In this document: positions 61,425 to 64,000 of the stretch, piece after piece | How positions within the stretch are numbered: the first letter of the stretch is position 1 | Layout of the letters: every line of letters begins with the position of its first letter | Assembly (NCBI GenBank): GCA_032355985.1 | Contig: JAUKVZ010000003.1 | Coordinates: forward strand, 372,001 to 436,000 | Reading direction: 5' to 3' | DNA from: Sarcodiotheca gaudichaudii | Taxonomy: Eukaryota > Rhodophyta > Florideophyceae > Gigartinales > Solieriaceae | Length of the DNA stretch: 64,000 nt | Made by a program: the position numbers and the translations under genes | Notes under the pieces: model-generated | What the model was told of the DNA's origin: nothing | Databases searched by the model: none | The model's input: only the letters and a program-made list of their open reading frames with translations

Positions 61425-62444
61425 ATGCCCCCCCAACCCAAAGACCCACAAACCCCCGAGCAAGTCCAGGCAGCCGCGCAATCCTTCCGCGATGACTACG
61501 AACGCGTCCGCGCTGAAATCGCACGCGTCATCGTCGGACAGCGCGAGATCATCGACGGCGTCCTCACATGCCTCTTCGCCGATGGACATGCACTCCTCGA
61601 AGGCGTCCCCGGCCTCGGCAAGACACTCCTCATCCGCACCCTGGCAGACGCCCTCTCGCTCTCATTCAGCCGCATCCAGTTCACGCCCGATCTCATGCCC
61701 GCCGATGTCACCGGCACCACGATCATCGTCGACTCAGATGGCCAGCGCGAGTTCCGCTTCCAACGCGGCCCCGTCTTCGCGCAGATCGTCCTCGCCGATG
61801 AAATCAATCGCGCCACACCAAAAACACAAAGCGCCATGCTTGAAGCCATGCAGGAGCGCTCCGTCACCATCGAAGGCACAACCTACGACCTCGAGCGCCC
61901 CTTCTTCGTCATGGCCACGCAGAATCCCATCGAGCAGGAAGGCACCTACCCACTGCCCGAAGCCCAGCTCGATCGATTCTTCTACAAACTCCACGTCGGC
62001 TACTCCTCACGCGAAGAGCTCGCCGAGATCCTCAATCGCACCACCAGCGGCATCAAAAACCAGGCCCAACCCACCATCGACGGCCCAACCATCCAGGCCC
62101 ACCAGCGCCTCGTCCGTCGCGTCGCCATCGCTGATCGCGTGCAGGACTACGCCGTCCGCATGACACTCGCCACCCATCCCGGCGGCCCCTTCGCCACGCC
62201 CCTCGTCAATAAGTTCATCCGCATCGGCGCCAGCCCCCGAGGCGCCCAGGCGCTCACACTCGCCGGCAAATGCCGCGCCCTTCTCGACGGCCGCGCCGCA
62301 GTCAGCATGGACGACATCCAGGACGTCGCCCTTCCATCCCTCCGCCATCGCCTCATCCTCAACTTCGAAGGCGAAGCCGAAGGCATGACCACCGACGACA
62401 TCATCACCAACATCAGCGAAACGCTCCCCGTCGAAGCAAGCTGA
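61425..62444 (+). CDS. MoxR-family AAA+ ATPase
   Basis: The product has 339 residues, a chaperone-like ATPase that inserts cofactors or controls vWA-domain proteins. Walker A GVPGLGKTLL (near 70), Walker B VLADEINRATPKTQSAMLEA, the MoxR signature MATQNPIEQEGTYPLPEAQL and the C-domain text LAGKCRALLDGRAAVSMDDI and ALPSLRHRLILNFEGEAEGM are all present. ATG 61425 was chosen over 61350, which is not family-like; TACCAT lies 11 nt before it. No DUF58 gene follows, unlike most moxR operons. The nearest vWA gene is the BatA-like one at 51152-53152. Confidence 0.93.
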   Translation: MPPQPKDPQTPEQVQAAAQSFRDDYERVRAEIARVIVGQREIIDGVLTCLFADGHALLEGVPGLGKTLLIRTLADALSLSFSRIQFTPDLMPADVTGTTIIVDSDGQREFRFQRGPVFAQIVLADEINRATPKTQSAMLEAMQERSVTIEGTTYDLERPFFVMATQNPIEQEGTYPLPEAQLDRFFYKLHVGYSSREELAEILNRTTSGIKNQAQPTIDGPTIQAHQRLVRRVAIADRVQDYAVRMTLATHPGGPFATPLVNKFIRIGASPRGAQALTLAGKCRALLDGRAAVSMDDIQDVALPSLRHRLILNFEGEAEGMTTDDIITNISETLPVEAS

Positions 62445-62482
62445 CCTCGTAGCCGCACACCCAATCACAGAAAGATCACGAC

Positions 62483-63622
62483 GTGACACAAGCCGCGGCA
62501 AGCGACAACGGAATCGAAGCAACCCCGTCCGCCGCATCCAAACGCTCGCTGCCGCGCCGGCTCCTTCGATGGACATTCCGCGGCTTCATCGCCATCGTCG
62601 TCCTCTTCATCCTTCTGCTCATCGCCGGATTCACATGGGAACAGGTTGCCAGCCGCGCGTTCCACACAAAGCATCCCGCGCCCGGTGAACTCATCACCCT
62701 TCCCGATGGCCGCACGATGCACTTCGTCGTCAAAGGCGAGGGTGAACCGACACTCGTGCTCGTCGCAGGCGCCGGCGGACCATACACCGACTGGAATCCA
62801 GTCATCGACGAACTCGCGCACACCACGCGCGTCATCGCATACGACCGCGCCGGCTACGGCTGGAGCGATCCCGCCTCAGCGACACGCTCGTCACTCATCA
62901 TCAAGGATCTGCACGACGGTCTCGAAGCGCTCGGCGAAACCGGACCCTTCATTCTCGTCGGCCACTCCATCGGCGGCGTCTACATCCGCCACTACGCCGC
63001 GACATATCCCGATCAGGTCGCCGGACTCGTGCTCGTCGACTCTTCACACGAAGAACAGGCAACTCGCATGCCTCCCGCGATGATCGAGATGATCAGAAGC
63101 CGCGAAGGCATGATGAAAGTGGTCGCGTTCGCCTCGCGCTTCGGCCTGCTCCGCGCGCTGGAAGCGATGAACATCAACCCCATCACCCATGACGGCATGG
63201 GCGACGCCCAACGAGCGATGATGTGCCGAAGCTCTACCATCCGCGCACTCAAACAGGAATACGGCTCTGTCGAAATAAGCTGCAATGAAGCCGGCGCCGC
63301 CGCCCAGCCCCTCGGCGATCTTCCCGTCCTCATCCTGACAGCCACAAGCCCGCCCCAGGGCGTCCCGCCGGAGTTCGCGGAACTGATCGACACCATCACC
63401 GCCACCTGGCGCGAACTGCAGTCAGAGCTGGCGCAGCGCTCCACCAACACGCGCCATATCTTCGTCAAAGATGCAGGCCACTACATCCAGTTCGATCAAC
63501 CACACATCGTCACCGACGAAACCATCGCCATGATCGACGCAGTACGCAACGGCGAACCCCTCCAGCCCGCGCCGCCACAGCCGACTTCGGATCAATCCGA
63601 AAACGATCCCGATCAGCACTGA
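62483..63622 (+). CDS. Alpha/beta hydrolase with N-terminal membrane anchor
   Basis: The product has 379 residues. A basic N-terminus and one membrane helix (GFIAIVVLFILLLIAGFTW, about 31-50) precede an alpha/beta-hydrolase domain with VLVAGAGGPYTDWNPVIDEL (oxyanion), ILVGHSIGGVYIRHYA (nucleophile Ser in GHSIGG) and His in KDAGHYIQFDQPHIV near the end. The catalytic Asp should lie in ILTATSPPQGVPPE or nearby. The catalytic domain would be periplasmic. The substrate is unknown. It starts at GTG 62483. The C-terminus is a short Pro/Gln-rich tail. Confidence 0.85.
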   Translation: MTQAAASDNGIEATPSAASKRSLPRRLLRWTFRGFIAIVVLFILLLIAGFTWEQVASRAFHTKHPAPGELITLPDGRTMHFVVKGEGEPTLVLVAGAGGPYTDWNPVIDELAHTTRVIAYDRAGYGWSDPASATRSSLIIKDLHDGLEALGETGPFILVGHSIGGVYIRHYAATYPDQVAGLVLVDSSHEEQATRMPPAMIEMIRSREGMMKVVAFASRFGLLRALEAMNINPITHDGMGDAQRAMMCRSSTIRALKQEYGSVEISCNEAGAAAQPLGDLPVLILTATSPPQGVPPEFAELIDTITATWRELQSELAQRSTNTRHIFVKDAGHYIQFDQPHIVTDETIAMIDAVRNGEPLQPAPPQPTSDQSENDPDQH

Positions 63623-64000
63623 AGCGCCACACCCATCATCGCTGCGCCCACTCCCTCTCCCTCAACAGGCGCAGCCGAGTGAGAGAGGCCAAGTGAGGGC
63701 TCCCACATCGAAGATCCGCCCATGGCGGACCGCCACTCCAATCCTCAACAACCAACAGCGCACGCAACAACACAAACCTCACCCAACAACGCATGCGTCC
63801 GCCTCCCTCTCCCGCGCAGGCGCAGCCGAGTGGGAGAGGCCAGGTGAGGGCTCGACCTCCTATCCCCTCCTCCATCCCTCAACAACCAAAAGCGCACGCA
63901 ACAACACAAGCCTCACCCAAAAACGCATGCGTCCGCCTCCCTCTCCCGCGCAGGCGAAGCCGAGTGGGAGAGGCCAGGTGAGGGCTCGACCTCCTACCCC
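63623..64000. repeat. Gene-free repeat region: tandem 134-bp units with hairpin cores
   Basis: No gene is visible in these 378 bp. A 50-bp core (CTCCCTCTCC ... GTGAGGGCT) occurs at 63651-63701, 63803-63852 and 63937-63986. In the last two, CTCTCCC and GGGAGAG can pair around an 18-nt loop. Copies 2 and 3 lie inside a tandem unit of 134 bp (63743-63876 and 63877 to the window end), whose flanks contain CAACAACCAA and GCATGCGTCC. The first core is degenerate. The core resembles the interspersed CTCCCTCTCCC/GGGAGAGG palindromes of many bacterial genomes. The array runs off the window. Confidence 0.75.

Noticed and set aside
63651-64000. Possible CRISPR array at the window end
   Set aside because: Repeat spacing is 134-152 bp, the material between cores is itself repeated instead of unique, and there are no cas genes.

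Overview
The window is about 64 kb of GC-rich chromosomal DNA, tightly packed with 51 protein genes (one cut by the window edge). Many neighbouring genes overlap by 4 bp (ATGA). The gene content points to a planctomycete, most likely class Phycisphaerae. The evidence is an ECF sigma factor of the planctomycete type overlapping a Ser/Thr kinase with a TPR-like tail, two large surface proteins ending in dockerin-like pairs (D-N/D-G-D-G ... LIGSWG), a stand-alone STAS protein, a MoxR/BatA set and an NTP/NDP-exchange-type carrier. This placement comes from gene content alone; no rRNA gene is present. I see no insertion sequence, prophage, CRISPR array, tRNA or rRNA.

Layout. 1-11.3 kb: housekeeping genes, mostly on the minus strand: aconitase (partial), an orphan adenine methylase (+), a sigma-54 response regulator, RuvC, an ABC ATPase, a TrkA-C membrane protein, a STAS protein, GyrA, a polytopic membrane protein and a hotdog protein. 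A candidate small RNA with its own promoter and terminator lies at about 4.32-4.42 kb. 11.4-17.4 kb: a membrane-organisation block (MBL hydrolase, FloA, NfeD, NfeD1b), then an AraC regulator and a Nudix hydrolase. 17.5-22.5 kb: a compact peptidoglycan/division operon, murC-murB-ddl-ftsQ-like-membrane protein. 22.6-29.7 kb: an S9 peptidase, a secreted PepSY-like repeat protein, RuvB, a D-2-hydroxyacid dehydrogenase, ClpS and HU. 29.7-38.0 kb: TrpE and two dockerin-tailed surface proteins around an AsmA-like protein. 38.2-44.6 kb: sigma factor, kinase, SpoIIE-type phosphatase, HD protein and dimethylargininase. 44.7-50.4 kb: an SH3-like periplasmic protein, a TolC-type lipoprotein, TsaC, a TrmH methyltransferase and a His-rich lipoprotein. 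50.4-64 kb: methyltransferase, BatA-like vWA protein, outer-membrane barrel, Tat-exported epimerase, NTP/NDP carrier, three tandem paralogous membrane-anchored proteins of unknown family, MoxR, an alpha/beta hydrolase, and finally a repeat region running off the edge.

How it works together. The mur operon makes peptidoglycan precursors and adds a divisome-like membrane protein. NfeD1b/NfeD/FloA form the known membrane-raft and membrane-protease partnership. Sigma factor, kinase and phosphatase form a plausible phosphorylation-controlled gene-expression module. Many genes without a Shine-Dalgarno sequence carry a TAnnnT hexamer 6-11 nt before the start codon. This suggests that leaderless transcription is common in this organism; TolC is the clearest case.

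The most novel-looking item is the tandem array of three diverged paralogs at 57.0-61.4 kb between the nucleotide carrier and MoxR.
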